Both the position numbers and the translations under genes were made by a program. From assembly GCA_021325025.1 (NCBI GenBank), contig JAJPHZ010000022.1:200646-264645 (forward strand): DNA of 64,000 bases, read 5' to 3'. The number at the start of each line of letters is the position of its first letter. The stretch's first letter is position 1. Below are positions 1-9,513 of the stretch, in pieces. Under the pieces are notes generated by a model. The model was given only the letters and a program-made list of their open reading frames with translations. It was not told the DNA's origin and searched no databases. The stretch is from Pseudomonadota bacterium. GTDB lineage: Bacteria > Desulfobacterota > Binatia > Binatales > Binataceae.

Positions 1-1649
1 ATGCGTCCGCCGTCGAGCACGATAATCTGGTCGGCATCGCGCACCGTGGAGGCGCGATGGGAGACCACGATGGTGGTCCGCCCGCGCACTCCCTCGGTCA
101 GGTTTTGCAGCACGGTCCGCTCGGTTTCGGTATCGACGCTGGCCAGCGCGTCATCCAGCACCAGGATCGGTGCACCGTAGATCAGCGCCCGGGCGATCGT
201 GACGCGCTGTTTCTGGCCGCCCGACAGGGCCATCCCGCGCTCTCCGACCACGGTATCGAGGCCGCGCGGCATCGCCGCCAGGTCGCTCTCCAATCCCGCC
301 ACACGCACCGCCTCGATGATCTCATCGCGGCTCGCGTCGATGCGTCCGAACGCGGCGTTGTAGGCGATGGTCTGCGAGAACCGGTTGGCCTCCTGCGGCA
401 CGACGCCGACCGCGCGCCGCAGTTCGCTCAGGGGAATGTCGCGGATGTCGCGTCCGTCGATCAGCACGCGTCCGGCGGTCGGCTCCACCAGCCGCGTCAG
501 CAGCTTGACCATCGTGGACTTGCCCGCGCCGGTGCGCCCCACGATCGCCAGCTTGCTGCCCGGCTCGACCTTGACGTTGATGTCGCGCAGCGCATAGGGC
601 TGGCCGTTGATCGCGGCGCCCAGCCACGAGAAGTAGCTGAACGACACGTTGTGCCATTCAACCGCGCCTGCGATTTCCAGCTTGCCGTCGGCGGCGGGCA
701 CCGAAACCGGCAGCGGTTCGTTGTAGATCGCTTCCAGCCGGCGTATCGCGGCACGGCCCCGCTGATAGATGCTCACCATCCAGCCCAGCGAGGTGGTCGG
801 CCAGGCGAGCAGGCCCATGTAGCCGATAAACGCGATCAGTTCGCCCAGCGTCATGGCGCCGCGCTGGACCAGCGTGCCGCCGTAGATCAGCACGATCATC
901 ACCGCGGTGGCCACCGTGGAACGCACCATCGGGAACATCGAGCCGCGCAGGCGCGCCAGCGCCAGTCCCTGCTGATTGAAGTCGTCGTTGAGCGCGCGAA
1001 AGATTTGCGCGTCATGCTCCTCGACGCAGTACGCCTTGATGACGTGAATCCCCGTCAGACTCTCCTGCACCTTGGAGCCCAGTTCGGCCAGTCCCTCCTG
1101 GACGCGCAGGCTGCGTTCCATCAGCGAGCGGGTCAGTCGCTTCATAATGCCGGCCAGGACAAAGTACGGCACCAGCGTGGCACAGGTCAGGCGCGCGTTC
1201 ATGGAGAACATGAAACTTAGCGCCAGGATGTAGCGCAGCGGGGTGTCGGCGATGGACAGCACGCCCATCCCCAGCATCATGCGCACAGCCGACAGGTCGT
1301 TGATCATGCGCGACATCAGGTCGCCGGTGCGCAGCCGCTCGTAAAACTCGCCGCCCAGCATCATCAGGCGCGCGAACAGGTCCTTGCGGATTTCGTATTC
1401 GATGTCGCGGCCGCAGTTGAAGATGGTGAAGCGCGAGCAGGAGCGCACAATCGCCATCAGCAGCGCCGCGCCCGCGATCTCCTGCGCAATCCGCGCCAGG
1501 CGCTCATAATGGCCGGCGCTGATCGCGTCGATTCCCAACTTGAGCAGGTAGGGAACCAGCATCGCCAGCGCGGCGGTTGCGAACGTGCACAGGATGCCGA
1601 ACACGTAACGCCACGCCACGCCGCGCATGTAGCCAAGCAGACGCCTCAT
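1..1649 (-). CDS. ABC transporter, fused permease/ATPase (MsbA-like exporter), C-terminus beyond window
   Basis: The reading frame runs from ATG at 1649 off the left edge with no stop, giving about 549 codons. The first roughly 300 residues are an ABC exporter membrane domain with several hydrophobic helices. The second part is a nucleotide-binding domain with Walker A GRTGAGKS, signature LSGGQKQR, Walker B ILVLDDALASVD and H-loop VVSHRAS. Half-transporters of this kind dimerise in the inner membrane and export lipids or drugs; the substrate cannot be told. It follows the exonuclease and Mrp genes on the same strand with a 94 bp gap. Only the extreme C-terminus is missing. Confidence 0.9.
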   Translation of the reverse strand, partial: MRRLLGYMRGVAWRYVFGILCTFATAALAMLVPYLLKLGIDAISAGHYERLARIAQEIAGAALLMAIVRSCSRFTIFNCGRDIEYEIRKDLFARLMMLGGEFYERLRTGDLMSRMINDLSAVRMMLGMGVLSIADTPLRYILALSFMFSMNARLTCATLVPYFVLAGIMKRLTRSLMERSLRVQEGLAELGSKVQESLTGIHVIKAYCVEEHDAQIFRALNDDFNQQGLALARLRGSMFPMVRSTVATAVMIVLIYGGTLVQRGAMTLGELIAFIGYMGLLAWPTTSLGWMVSIYQRGRAAIRRLEAIYNEPLPVSVPAADGKLEIAGAVEWHNVSFSYFSWLGAAINGQPYALRDINVKVEPGSKLAIVGRTGAGKSTMVKLLTRLVEPTAGRVLIDGRDIRDIPLSELRRAVGVVPQEANRFSQTIAYNAAFGRIDASRDEIIEAVRVAGLESDLAAMPRGLDTVVGERGMALSGGQKQRVTIARALIYGAPILVLDDALASVDTETERTVLQNLTEGVRGRTTIVVSHRASTVRDADQIIVLDGGR

Positions 1650-1743
1650 TGGTGGGGCTAAGTTATCAGGTTTGGAAGGTTAGGGAAGCGCGTCGCCGCG
1701 GCGGCCGGAACAAGACGCACCGTGGACATGGGCCGATATGTCT

Positions 1744-2469
1744 TCACGGCAAGCGGCCGGCGTCGGGTGCGGCGCCGATTTCGGCCAAAAAATGCGCGCT
1801 GGCCTCCCACGCGTGCTGATACTGCGCCTGGCCGATTCGGCCCCGCATCAGCTCGACGCGCAGAAACAAAAAGTAGGTCTGGATCACGTCGGAACGGCAG
1901 TAGCGATGGATTTCCTCCAGCCGGCCGGCGTCGTACAGCTCCTGGACCCGGGCGCCGTCGATTTCGCTCTTGCCCGGCAGTCCGATGCTTTTGAGCAGCA
2001 GGTTAAGACCGCCGCGGATGCGGAAGTCGCCGCGATTGGTCAGGAAGTCCTGCAAATCGAGGTGACGCTCGTTGGCATAGCGCCCGCGTTGCGCGAAATG
2101 GGCCGGCGCGGCGATCCCGTGGCGCAACGCATGCAGTTCGAGCACCGGCAAGTCGAAGCCGCGTCCGTTGTAGGTGACGATGCATCCGCTGAAGTGCTCG
2201 GCCCGCCGCCAGAACTCGCGCACCAGCTCGGCTTCCGACGGCCTGCCTTCGGCCAGGTTCTCGACCGATTCCAAAATATGCTGCTCGTTGACATTGCCCA
2301 CGCAGATGGAAATCGGCACGTGTAGCGAGGCAGGCGGAAAGCCCCCGCCCAGCTCTTCGCGCATCCGCAGCCAGGCCTGCTCCTCGTCCATCTGCTGGCC
2401 CGAATACAGCACCTCGCGCGCCAGCCGCTTGTCGACCCGGGTTTCGATGTCAAGAACTGCAAACCGCAT
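1744..2469 (-). CDS. PolB-like predicted 3'-5' exonuclease (DnaQ/RNase H fold)
   Basis: A 241-residue protein with the three exonuclease motifs of the DEDD superfamily: Exo I at LDIET (D7, E9), Exo II at NGRGFD (D106) and Exo III at YCRSD (D194). Spacing and length fit the stand-alone family related to the proofreading domain of B-family polymerases (DNA_pol_B_exo2). It probably degrades DNA or RNA 3'-5' in the cytoplasm; its partner is unknown. The frame is open further upstream, but ATG at 2469 places the D-x-E motif at the N-terminus as expected, and everything upstream overlaps mrp. The gap to mrp is 35 bp, so co-transcription is likely. Confidence 0.85.
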   Translation of the reverse strand: MRFAVLDIETRVDKRLAREVLYSGQQMDEEQAWLRMREELGGGFPPASLHVPISICVGNVNEQHILESVENLAEGRPSEAELVREFWRRAEHFSGCIVTYNGRGFDLPVLELHALRHGIAAPAHFAQRGRYANERHLDLQDFLTNRGDFRIRGGLNLLLKSIGLPGKSEIDGARVQELYDAGRLEEIHRYCRSDVIQTYFLFLRVELMRGRIGQAQYQHAWEASAHFLAEIGAAPDAGRLP

Positions 2470-2504
2470 CGGATCGCCGCCGCGATGGCGCCAGGCTGAT
2501 GCTC

Positions 2505-3575
2505 CTATTGGATGATTTCGGCCTCGATCGGCCTGGGCAGACGCGCCATCCGCTCCAGGATGCGCCCGGCGATCGCCTTGAACTCCAGGCTTGCCGGATG
2601 CTGCGGGCTGACCGCGACCAGCGGGCGGGCGTTGTCGCCGCCGGCGCGCAGTTCCGGCGCAATCGGCAGTTCGCCGAGCAGCGCCAGATTGAGTTCCGCC
2701 GCCATCCGCGCGCCACCGCCGTGGCCGAAAATTTCGTGCCGATGCCCGCATTTGCGGCACACGTAGTAGCTCATGTTTTCGATCACACCCAGCACCGGAG
2801 TGCGGACCTCGTTGAACATCGCGACGCCGCGCTTGACGTCGAGCAGCGCCACCTCCTGGGGCGTGGTGACGATTACGCCGCCGACCAGCTCCACTCTTTG
2901 CGTGATAGTCAGTTGGGCGTCGCCGGTGCCCGGTGGCAGGTCCAGCACCAGGCAGTCGAGCTCGCCCCATTCGACATTGAACAGGAACTCGGTCTCCAGC
3001 TTCGTCACCATCGGGCCGCGCCAGATCACGGGAGTCTGATCGTCGACGAACAGCGCCATCGACACATAACGTACGCCGTAGCGCTGGGGCGGGATGATGC
3101 GCCGCTGCGGATTGACCCGGGCCGCTTCCTCGACCCCCATCATCATCGCGACGCTGGGGCCGTACACGTCGGCGTCCATCAGGCCGACCCGCTGTCCCAG
3201 TGCATGCATGGCCAACGCCAGGTTGACCGCCACCGTCGATTTGCCGACGCCGCCTTTTCCGCTGGCCACGGCCAGCACGTGCCGCACGCCGGGAATCGGC
3301 CGGCGCGCGCTGTGCGCCGCCGCGGCTCGCGGTTGGGCCGCCTCGACTTCGACCTGCACGCCGGGCACGCCGGGCATGGCTGCTACCGTGCGCCTGACCT
3401 CCTCGATCACCGTCCGCACCACGTCGGGATTAGCCGACACCGGGGCCAGGAACACGGTGACGCCGGCATGGGCGACTTCGATGTCCTTGATCAGGCCGAA
3501 GGAGACAATGTCGCGGCTGAAGCCGGGATATTTAATCTTCCTGAGCTCGCTCAGGATTTCATTGGGACTTGGCAT
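2505..3575 (-). CDS. mrp: Mrp/NBP35-family iron-sulfur cluster carrier ATPase
   Basis: 356 residues from the chosen ATG. Residues 1-75 resemble the MIP18/DUF59 domain and the rest is a deviant-Walker P-loop ATPase with GKGGVGKS at 106-113. The CxxC pair (C273, C276) carries a bridging 4Fe-4S cluster in the family dimer. It should deliver clusters to apo-proteins in the cytoplasm. An ATG at 3611 would add 12 residues but extends into the short divergent promoter region, and MPSPNEIL is the usual type of N-terminus, so 3575 is preferred. First gene of the mrp-exonuclease-ABC run and divergent from the DUF4838 gene. Confidence 0.92.
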   Translation of the reverse strand: MPSPNEILSELRKIKYPGFSRDIVSFGLIKDIEVAHAGVTVFLAPVSANPDVVRTVIEEVRRTVAAMPGVPGVQVEVEAAQPRAAAAHSARRPIPGVRHVLAVASGKGGVGKSTVAVNLALAMHALGQRVGLMDADVYGPSVAMMMGVEEAARVNPQRRIIPPQRYGVRYVSMALFVDDQTPVIWRGPMVTKLETEFLFNVEWGELDCLVLDLPPGTGDAQLTITQRVELVGGVIVTTPQEVALLDVKRGVAMFNEVRTPVLGVIENMSYYVCRKCGHRHEIFGHGGGARMAAELNLALLGELPIAPELRAGGDNARPLVAVSPQHPASLEFKAIAGRILERMARLPRPIEAEIIQ

Positions 3576-3634
3576 CGTTCTGGTTGACCCGCCCTTAAAT
3601 GTTATCATCACGGCGACGGGTACAAAACGCGGCG

Positions 3635-5515
3635 ATGAAGAACCAGGTGGATGGCGCGAACGCCGGCGCTGCGGCGGGAAAGCTGCATATCACGCTGCCC
3701 CAGGGCGGGCGGGTGCTGGAATTCGCCGCCCGCGAGCTGGCTGCGGGGCTGGGCCGGATGCTGTCGGAGCCGGTCGCGGTGCAGCGCAGCGACGATTTGC
3801 GCGCAGCGCGCCTGGTTCTGAACTTTGGTGCGGGCCGGGCGCGATTCGATGACTGGTCGGGCGCGGGTTACGCAATCATTCCTGCCCGCCACGGAATTGT
3901 GCTGTGCGGCGCCGATGAGCGCGCGGTGCTCGATGCCGTCTATCGGCTGATGCACGAGTTGGGCGCGGCGTTTCCGCTGGGCGCACCCGCCGTTTTCCCT
4001 ACCGTCGACCGCACCCGGCTTGGGGAAATGAAGCCCATCGAAGTGCGCCCGGCCTTCAGCCGCCGATGCCTGGTGTCGGACATCATGACCTGGCATTACA
4101 CCGACCCGGCGCAACTGGCGGCCCATCTGGAGCATGACCGCGAGTTTATCCCCTGGATGGCGCGCAACGGGCTCAACGCCTTTTCCTTCATCCGCCACGC
4201 CTTCGACACTCAGTATCGAATCCCCGAGCTGGAGGAATTGTTCGCCCAACGGGGCATCGACGTCGAATACGGCGGCCACATCATCCAGCAGTTGCTGCCG
4301 CGCGAGCAATTCGCCGACCATCCCGAGTATTTCCCAGCGGGTGCCAACGGCGCGCGGATGCAGATGGGCAACCTGTGCGTTTCCAGTCCGGGTGCGCTGG
4401 CTACGGTCCGCAATGGTGCGCTCGACTACCTTAGCCGCCATCCCGACAGCCGCCTGTTGCACGTCTGGGGCGCCGACGTGCGCAAGGGCGGCTGGTGCAT
4501 GTGCGAGCAATGCCGCGCGATCGCCCCGCAGCTCCAATACCTCAAGCTGGTCAATGCGATTGCCGCGGCGGCCGCCGAAGGCTGCGGTCCTGGCCGCACC
4601 CCGCCCGCAATCGCATATCTGGCTTATCACGACACCATCGAGCCGGTGGCCGGACTCAATCCGTTGGGCAACGTGTGGTTCGAATGGGCGCCGCGCGAGC
4701 GATGCTACCGTCACGCGATCGATGATCCGCGCTGCGATACCAACCCTCGCTACTTCAAGGCGCTCAAACGCTACGTCGAGTTATTTGAAGGGCGCGGCCA
4801 CGTATTCGAGTACTATGCCGACGCGATCTTGTACTGCGGCCTGGGCTGCGCGATGCCCGGTGTGATAGCCCAGGACCTGCGCGCCTATCGAGCACAGGGA
4901 ATTGCCGGCGTGTCGTGCCTGACCTTCGGCGCCTTCAGCGTCTTCGCCTATCCGGTCAACCTGCTGGCTTTCGCCCGGCTGAGCATCAATCCCGAAGAGA
5001 GCGCCGACGCGATGGTGGTCGAGGCTGCCGCCCAGCGCCATCCCATATGCCGCTCCGAGATGGCGTCGGCGTACCGCGCCATCCAGCAGGCCTCCGCTTT
5101 GACGCTGAGCTATGGGGACTTGCTGCGCCCGTTCCTGGCGCCCGAAGCCGCGCGCAAAAAACGCTTTGAACTGCAAGCCGCCGCCGAGCAGATGCGGATT
5201 GCCATCGATGCCGCCGAACAAGTGCTGGCGCGCTGTCGCGATCCGCTGGTCGAAGCCGAGCGCAAGCTGTGGCGGTACGGACTGGAAACCCTGTCCGGCA
5301 TCGGTGAGTACCTGGCAGCGTCGGCCGGCAATCAGCCACAGGCGCGCGGCAAGGCCGCCCTGGACACGATCGCCAGCGCGCTGCGGCGCATGCGCGAGAT
5401 CCAGGCCGGTTTCAAGGGTACCTGGGGCAGCTTCGATCTCGAACGGCTGCATTCGGTATGGATTGAAAACATGCGTGCCCGGCTGCAGGACCCGCCCGTC
5501 GAGTACGACATCTGA
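3635..5515 (+). CDS. DUF4838 glycoside-hydrolase-like protein
   Basis: 626 residues. The N-terminal 130 residues look like the alpha/beta domain that precedes the barrel in GH20/GH67-type enzymes (a run ending near VYRLMHELGAAFPLG). The centre has the Cys cluster WCMCEQC near residue 290 and motifs typical of DUF4838 proteins, and the C-terminal third is helical. No signal peptide is seen, so the protein is predicted cytoplasmic. DUF4838 proteins are assumed carbohydrate-active but their substrate is unknown. The start was set at MKNQVDG; an upstream ATG at 3599 adds 12 residues and the ribosome binding site is weak for both. Convergent with the alpha-amylase. Confidence 0.75.
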   Translation: MKNQVDGANAGAAAGKLHITLPQGGRVLEFAARELAAGLGRMLSEPVAVQRSDDLRAARLVLNFGAGRARFDDWSGAGYAIIPARHGIVLCGADERAVLDAVYRLMHELGAAFPLGAPAVFPTVDRTRLGEMKPIEVRPAFSRRCLVSDIMTWHYTDPAQLAAHLEHDREFIPWMARNGLNAFSFIRHAFDTQYRIPELEELFAQRGIDVEYGGHIIQQLLPREQFADHPEYFPAGANGARMQMGNLCVSSPGALATVRNGALDYLSRHPDSRLLHVWGADVRKGGWCMCEQCRAIAPQLQYLKLVNAIAAAAAEGCGPGRTPPAIAYLAYHDTIEPVAGLNPLGNVWFEWAPRERCYRHAIDDPRCDTNPRYFKALKRYVELFEGRGHVFEYYADAILYCGLGCAMPGVIAQDLRAYRAQGIAGVSCLTFGAFSVFAYPVNLLAFARLSINPEESADAMVVEAAAQRHPICRSEMASAYRAIQQASALTLSYGDLLRPFLAPEAARKKRFELQAAAEQMRIAIDAAEQVLARCRDPLVEAERKLWRYGLETLSGIGEYLAASAGNQPQARGKAALDTIASALRRMREIQAGFKGTWGSFDLERLHSVWIENMRARLQDPPVEYDI

Positions 5516-5525
5516 CCCGCTCGAA

Positions 5526-5547
5526 CCCCGCCCTGCTACGGGCGGGG
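5526..5547. terminator. GC hairpin between convergent genes
   Basis: A perfect 8 bp stem (CCCCGCCC / GGGCGGGG) with a 6-base loop TGCTAC lies just after the DUF4838 stop and includes the last codons of the amylase. There is no clear T-run. It could act as a terminator for either strand. Confidence 0.45.
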
Positions 5548-6867
5548 CACGTAGACCGCGTAACCGCGCGGCGGGGCCCACAGCTCGGCCCAGCCCTGCG
5601 CGTCGGTCCATTTTTCCTGCGGCGTGGCCCGATCCTGGCCGCCCCATGCGGCCGGGGCCAACCGGGTGCTGCCCCATTGCGTCTTTACGGCGCGCCCGTT
5701 CCAGCGATCGCCCAGATTGTTGATGACCGCCACCAAACCCGGTTGCGCACCGAAGCCGCATCGCTGCATCACGTACAGGACCTCATCGGCGTAAAGGATT
5801 GCCGTCGCACCGCCGGCGTATTGCTCATGCGCGCCGACCAATGCGGCGATTCCGTCGGCGGCGCCTTCGCGGCCCAGTTGCCAGTTGTAATAGTCCTGCC
5901 AGAACACGCACGGGTATCCCTCGTGCGTCAAAATGTAGGCGTAGGCCAGCATCTTGCCGTTGATGATCGGGTTGCTGCGCGCGACGTCGTGGTTCTCGAC
6001 GAAGGTGACGGCCTGTGCGGGCCGCTCGCCTACCAGCGTTCCGGCCGCGGCTAGATTAGTCAGGCTGTAGCCATAGGTGTCGGCCAGATTCTTGAGCCGG
6101 TCGCGCAACGGGAAGTCAAACGCGGCGGCCGGATTGTCCGACCAGGCGTTGGTCTCATCCAGCCAGTCTGTAATCACCCGGTCGCTGTCCCAGCATTCGC
6201 CCACGCCGAAGGGCTTGAAGACCCTGCCTTCGCGCAGCGCCCGCAATTCCTGTATGGCGCGCGTCATCCATCCGCCGTAGCCCTTGACGCAGTCGTAGCG
6301 GAAGCCGTCGAAACCCACGTCCTCGAGTAGAAAGCGGGCGAATTCGATGATCTGCTCGTAAACGTAGGGATCGCGATGGCATACGTCGGGCATATCGCCG
6401 AAGGTGCCGCCGTCCCAGGTTTCGTAGGGCGAGGGATGAAAGCACTTGTAGTCGCGCGGGAACTTTTTGCTGCCCGGATTAAAGCGCGTCCAGCGCGTGA
6501 CGTTGTCGAGGGGATTGACCTCGGGCGCGTCACCGCCGCTGTTGTGATTGAAGACCACATCGGCATAAACCTGCATCCCCTGGTCGTGTGCCGCGGTAAT
6601 CAGCGCGCGCAATTCGTCTTCGGACCCGAACCAGGTCTCGCGCGCGCCTTTCTGATCGATCGCGCCCAGGTCGTAGTAGTCATACGGGTCGTAGCCCATG
6701 GAAGGCCCGCCCAGATTGGCCGCCTTGTACGGCGGTGGGAGCCACAGCGCGGTGAACCCGGCCTTTCGCAGTGACGTGACTTTGCCCGTCACACAGCTCC
6801 ACCACGCATATTCCCTGCCTTCCAGTCTGGGACAATCCCAGTAAAACGCCTGCATGATGACGCCCAT
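5536..6867 (-). CDS. GH13 alpha-amylase
   Basis: 443 residues without a signal peptide, so probably cytoplasmic. The four GH13 regions are present: DVVFNHN (103-109), GFRYDCVK with nucleophile D192, GECWD with acid/base E224, and FVENHD with D294. It should hydrolyse alpha-1,4-glucans. An ATG at 6885 is in frame, but the AAAGGAG ribosome binding site lies between the two ATGs, 8 bases before ATG 6867, which decides the start at MGVIMQAFYW. Convergent with the DUF4838 gene, which may act on a related glycan. Confidence 0.92.
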   Translation of the reverse strand: MGVIMQAFYWDCPRLEGREYAWWSCVTGKVTSLRKAGFTALWLPPPYKAANLGGPSMGYDPYDYYDLGAIDQKGARETWFGSEDELRALITAAHDQGMQVYADVVFNHNSGGDAPEVNPLDNVTRWTRFNPGSKKFPRDYKCFHPSPYETWDGGTFGDMPDVCHRDPYVYEQIIEFARFLLEDVGFDGFRYDCVKGYGGWMTRAIQELRALREGRVFKPFGVGECWDSDRVITDWLDETNAWSDNPAAAFDFPLRDRLKNLADTYGYSLTNLAAAGTLVGERPAQAVTFVENHDVARSNPIINGKMLAYAYILTHEGYPCVFWQDYYNWQLGREGAADGIAALVGAHEQYAGGATAILYADEVLYVMQRCGFGAQPGLVAVINNLGDRWNGRAVKTQWGSTRLAPAAWGGQDRATPQEKWTDAQGWAELWAPPRGYAVYVPRP

Positions 6868-7236
6868 CGCGACACTCCTTTGCATTCAGGCATGAAGCCG
6901 GAACGCGCTGTCAGCGAATCGCTCGCCCTTCAACCATCCGGGGGCGCCGGTCCGCAATAAATACTACAACAAGTCGTATCCTGGCGGCTGCTAACGCAGA
7001 TGACGCGGATTGTCGACCGCCGGGCAGTCGCAGCCGCAGCGGCGCATCACCGCAAATGGGCCTGGCAGCCGGCGCCAGACCACCACAGGAGCAGACCCCC
7101 GGTCGATGGCGCCGCTTTGAGGACAGGGACTCTATCGTCGCGCGCCGTCGGGCATGATAAAAACGCCCGGAGGAAGAGCGACGCCTTATGGCCGATTCAT
7201 TCAGGACTGGTTGTCATCCGATCATTGCGCTCATCG
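6868..7236. other. Divergent intergenic region, amylase / MFS exporter
   Basis: 369 bp between two divergent genes. The MFS frame stays open back to an ATG at 7000, but that stretch would encode an Arg/Ala/His-rich sequence with no membrane-protein character, so I treat it as untranslated. An AT-richer patch near 6957-6980 is the likeliest promoter site. No convincing -35/-10 pair was found. Confidence 0.4.
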
Positions 7237-8547
7237 GTGCGCGGCTTGTTTAAGTACGACCCGGCACCGACCCCGTCCGGTGATCGTCAGCCGAGCGTTC
7301 TCTATTACCGCGACTATCGGCTGTATCTGGCCACGTCGTTCTTCTCCGCGATGGCGGCGCAGGCGCAGACCGTCGCCGTCGGATGGCAGATCTATGCGAT
7401 TACGCACCGGCCGCTGGCACTGGGCTATGCGGGCCTGATGCCGTTTTTGCCGATCCTGTGCTTTTTGCTGCCCGCCGGCGGCCTGGCCGACCGGCTCGAC
7501 CGGCGATGGCTGATGGCCGCCTCATATATGGTGCAGACCGCGGTCGGCGCGCTGTTCCTGACGCTGACCCTGCGCGGCGCCAACGCCGCGTGGCCCTTTT
7601 ACCTGGTGTTGCTGTTGCTCGGCGCGGGACGCGCCCTGGGATGGCCCGCGCGGCAGTCGTTTCTGCCGCTGCTGGTGCCCCAAGGGCTTTTTACGCAGGC
7701 GATTAGCTGGAACAGTGCCGCCTTCCAGACCGCCACCATCCTCGGACCCGCGCTGGGCGGTGGCCTCTATTTGCTCGGTCCTGCGGTCGTGTACGGGGTG
7801 TGTGCCGTCACCATGTTTGCAATGGCGGTGGCGACCCTGGCGATTCGCACCAGCGGGCGGGCCCGCGCTGGCGCGGCTGGACCGCCGGGATTCAGGCGCC
7901 TGATTGCAGGCATTGAATACGTGTGGAGCAATCCGCTGTTGCTGGGCGGAATGGCGTTGGATTTCTTCGCGGTCCTGCTCGGCGGCGCCACCGCGCTGTT
8001 GCCGGTCTATGCGCGCGATATCCTGCGGATCGGGCCGGGCGGCCTGGGTCTGCTGCGCGCCGCACCCGCGCTGGGTGCCGCCTCTGTAGGCGTCGTGCTG
8101 GGGCACGCCCCGATTCGCGAAAAGGCCGGACGCAAGATGTTCGCCTGCGTGGCGCTGTTTGGTATCGCGACGATCGTATTCGGCCTGTCGCACAGCTTCC
8201 TGCTCTCGCTGGGCGCCCTCGCCACGCTGGGCGCCGCCGACATGGTCAGCGTCTACGTGCGCGCCACGATTGCGCAGCTTGCGACTCCCGACGAGATGCG
8301 CGGGCGGGTCAGTGCGGTCAACGGCATATTTATCAGCGGCTCCAACGAGCTGGGCGAGTTCGAGTCGGGGTTGACTGCGGATTGGTTCGGCACGGTCGCT
8401 GCGGTCGTGATCGGCGGCGTCGGAACCATCCTGGTGGTCGCTGCCGGATGGTGGCTGTTTCCGGCCCTGCGCGACGTCGAGGATCCGGCCGAGGTGACGC
8501 CGCAAACAGCCACCGGCCGCGCTGATGTCTCGGTCGAGGCAAGTTAG
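7237..8547 (+). CDS. MFS exporter, EntS-like (MFS_3)
   Basis: 436 residues from a GTG start. It has about 11-12 hydrophobic helices, and a short N-terminal stretch PSVLYYRDYRLYLATSFF that is typical of MFS_3 exporters related to enterobactin exporter EntS. The motif GGLADRLDRRW after helix 2 matches the MFS loop signature. It probably expels a small molecule from the inner membrane; the substrate is unknown. No start has a good ribosome binding site: GTG 7237 is the closest to the conserved N-terminus, and an ATG at 7000 would add 79 atypical residues. The SDR and SMP-30 genes follow on the same strand. Confidence 0.85.
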   Translation: MRGLFKYDPAPTPSGDRQPSVLYYRDYRLYLATSFFSAMAAQAQTVAVGWQIYAITHRPLALGYAGLMPFLPILCFLLPAGGLADRLDRRWLMAASYMVQTAVGALFLTLTLRGANAAWPFYLVLLLLGAGRALGWPARQSFLPLLVPQGLFTQAISWNSAAFQTATILGPALGGGLYLLGPAVVYGVCAVTMFAMAVATLAIRTSGRARAGAAGPPGFRRLIAGIEYVWSNPLLLGGMALDFFAVLLGGATALLPVYARDILRIGPGGLGLLRAAPALGAASVGVVLGHAPIREKAGRKMFACVALFGIATIVFGLSHSFLLSLGALATLGAADMVSVYVRATIAQLATPDEMRGRVSAVNGIFISGSNELGEFESGLTADWFGTVAAVVIGGVGTILVVAAGWWLFPALRDVEDPAEVTPQTATGRADVSVEAS

Positions 8548-8608
8548 CAGCGTTGCCGCGAATCGTGATAAACAGCCCGATGAACGAAACGTCGAGGGAG
8601 AAAAATCG

Positions 8609-9451
8609 ATGGGACGACTCGATGGCAAGGTGGCTGTGATTACCGGCGCGGCCAGTGGGATTGGACGTGCCAGCGCCGTGCGCTTTGCAACCGAAGGCGC
8701 CGCGGTGGTGGTCGCAGATCTCAATCCCAGGGGCGGCGAGGAAACGGTCGCGGAGTGCAAACGGGCTGGCGCACAGGCGGTCTTTCAGCGCGTCGATGTA
8801 ATCAACGAGGCCGACATCAAGGCCGCCGTCGACCGCGCTGTGGCCGAGTTCGGCAAGCTCGACGTGATATTCAACAACGCCGGATTGGCGGGCGCCGTGG
8901 GCAAGATTGAAGAGACCACCGCGGACAATTGGGACCGCACTTTTGCGATCCTGTTGCGCGCCGTGTTCTTCGGAATGAAGTATGCGGTGCCGGAAATGCG
9001 CAAGGCAGGCGGCGGTTCGATCATCTCCACCGCGTCGATCGCCGGCTTGCGCGGCGGCGCCGGTCCGCACGCCTACAGCGCGGCCAAGGCGGCGGTGATC
9101 AACCTGACCCGCTCGGTGGCGCTGGAAGTAGGCAAGGACCGGATTCGCGTCAACTGCATCTGCCCGGGCGGAATCAACACGCCGCTGATTTACAACAATG
9201 TGCCGGGCGGCTTCGAGGTCGCCGACCAGTTCCTCAAGTCCATTCAGCCGATTCCACGCGCGGGCGGCCCGGCCGACATCGCAGCGATGGCCGCGTTTTT
9301 GGCCAGCGACGACGCCGAATGGATAACCGGCACCGCGATGGTGGTCGACGGCGGGCTTACCGCGGGCACGATGGTGTTCGGGCAGCGTCCGATCGGAGAG
9401 ACCCCGCCGGGTGGCTTTATGGGGCCGAGCTTCGAGCAGAAGCCGAAGTAG
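8609..9451 (+). CDS. Short-chain dehydrogenase/reductase
   Basis: 280 residues of classical SDR architecture: cofactor motif TGAASGIG (12-19), NNAG (89-92), catalytic S143, Y156 and K160 (YSAAK). It oxidises or reduces an alcohol/ketone with NAD(P); the aspartate in VVADLNP after strand 2 points to NAD. The start ATG follows GAGGGAG by 8 bases; upstream in-frame codons lie inside the MFS gene end. It precedes an SMP-30 lactonase by 62 bp, an order that fits oxidation of an alcohol or lactol followed by lactone opening. A second SDR lies at 33.0 kb. Confidence 0.9.
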   Translation: MGRLDGKVAVITGAASGIGRASAVRFATEGAAVVVADLNPRGGEETVAECKRAGAQAVFQRVDVINEADIKAAVDRAVAEFGKLDVIFNNAGLAGAVGKIEETTADNWDRTFAILLRAVFFGMKYAVPEMRKAGGGSIISTASIAGLRGGAGPHAYSAAKAAVINLTRSVALEVGKDRIRVNCICPGGINTPLIYNNVPGGFEVADQFLKSIQPIPRAGGPADIAAMAAFLASDDAEWITGTAMVVDGGLTAGTMVFGQRPIGETPPGGFMGPSFEQKPK

Positions 9452-9513
9452 CGGTGTAGATGGCCCCACAGGGACAGAAAATATCAAAGCTGCTGAGTAA
9501 TCGGAGTTGAGTG

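Noticed and set aside
57..1220. Long plus-strand open frame of 387 codons
   Set aside because: It is antisense to the ABC exporter, whose Walker, signature and H-loop motifs are clear on the minus strand; the plus-strand translation is low-complexity.
3584..3603. TTGACC..TATCAT promoter in the mrp / DUF4838 divergent gap
   Set aside because: The spacing between boxes is about 13 bases, too short for a sigma70 promoter.
7000..7236. N-terminal extension of the MFS exporter from ATG 7000
   Set aside because: The extra 79 residues are Arg/Ala/His-rich with no hydrophobic or family character and no ribosome binding site.
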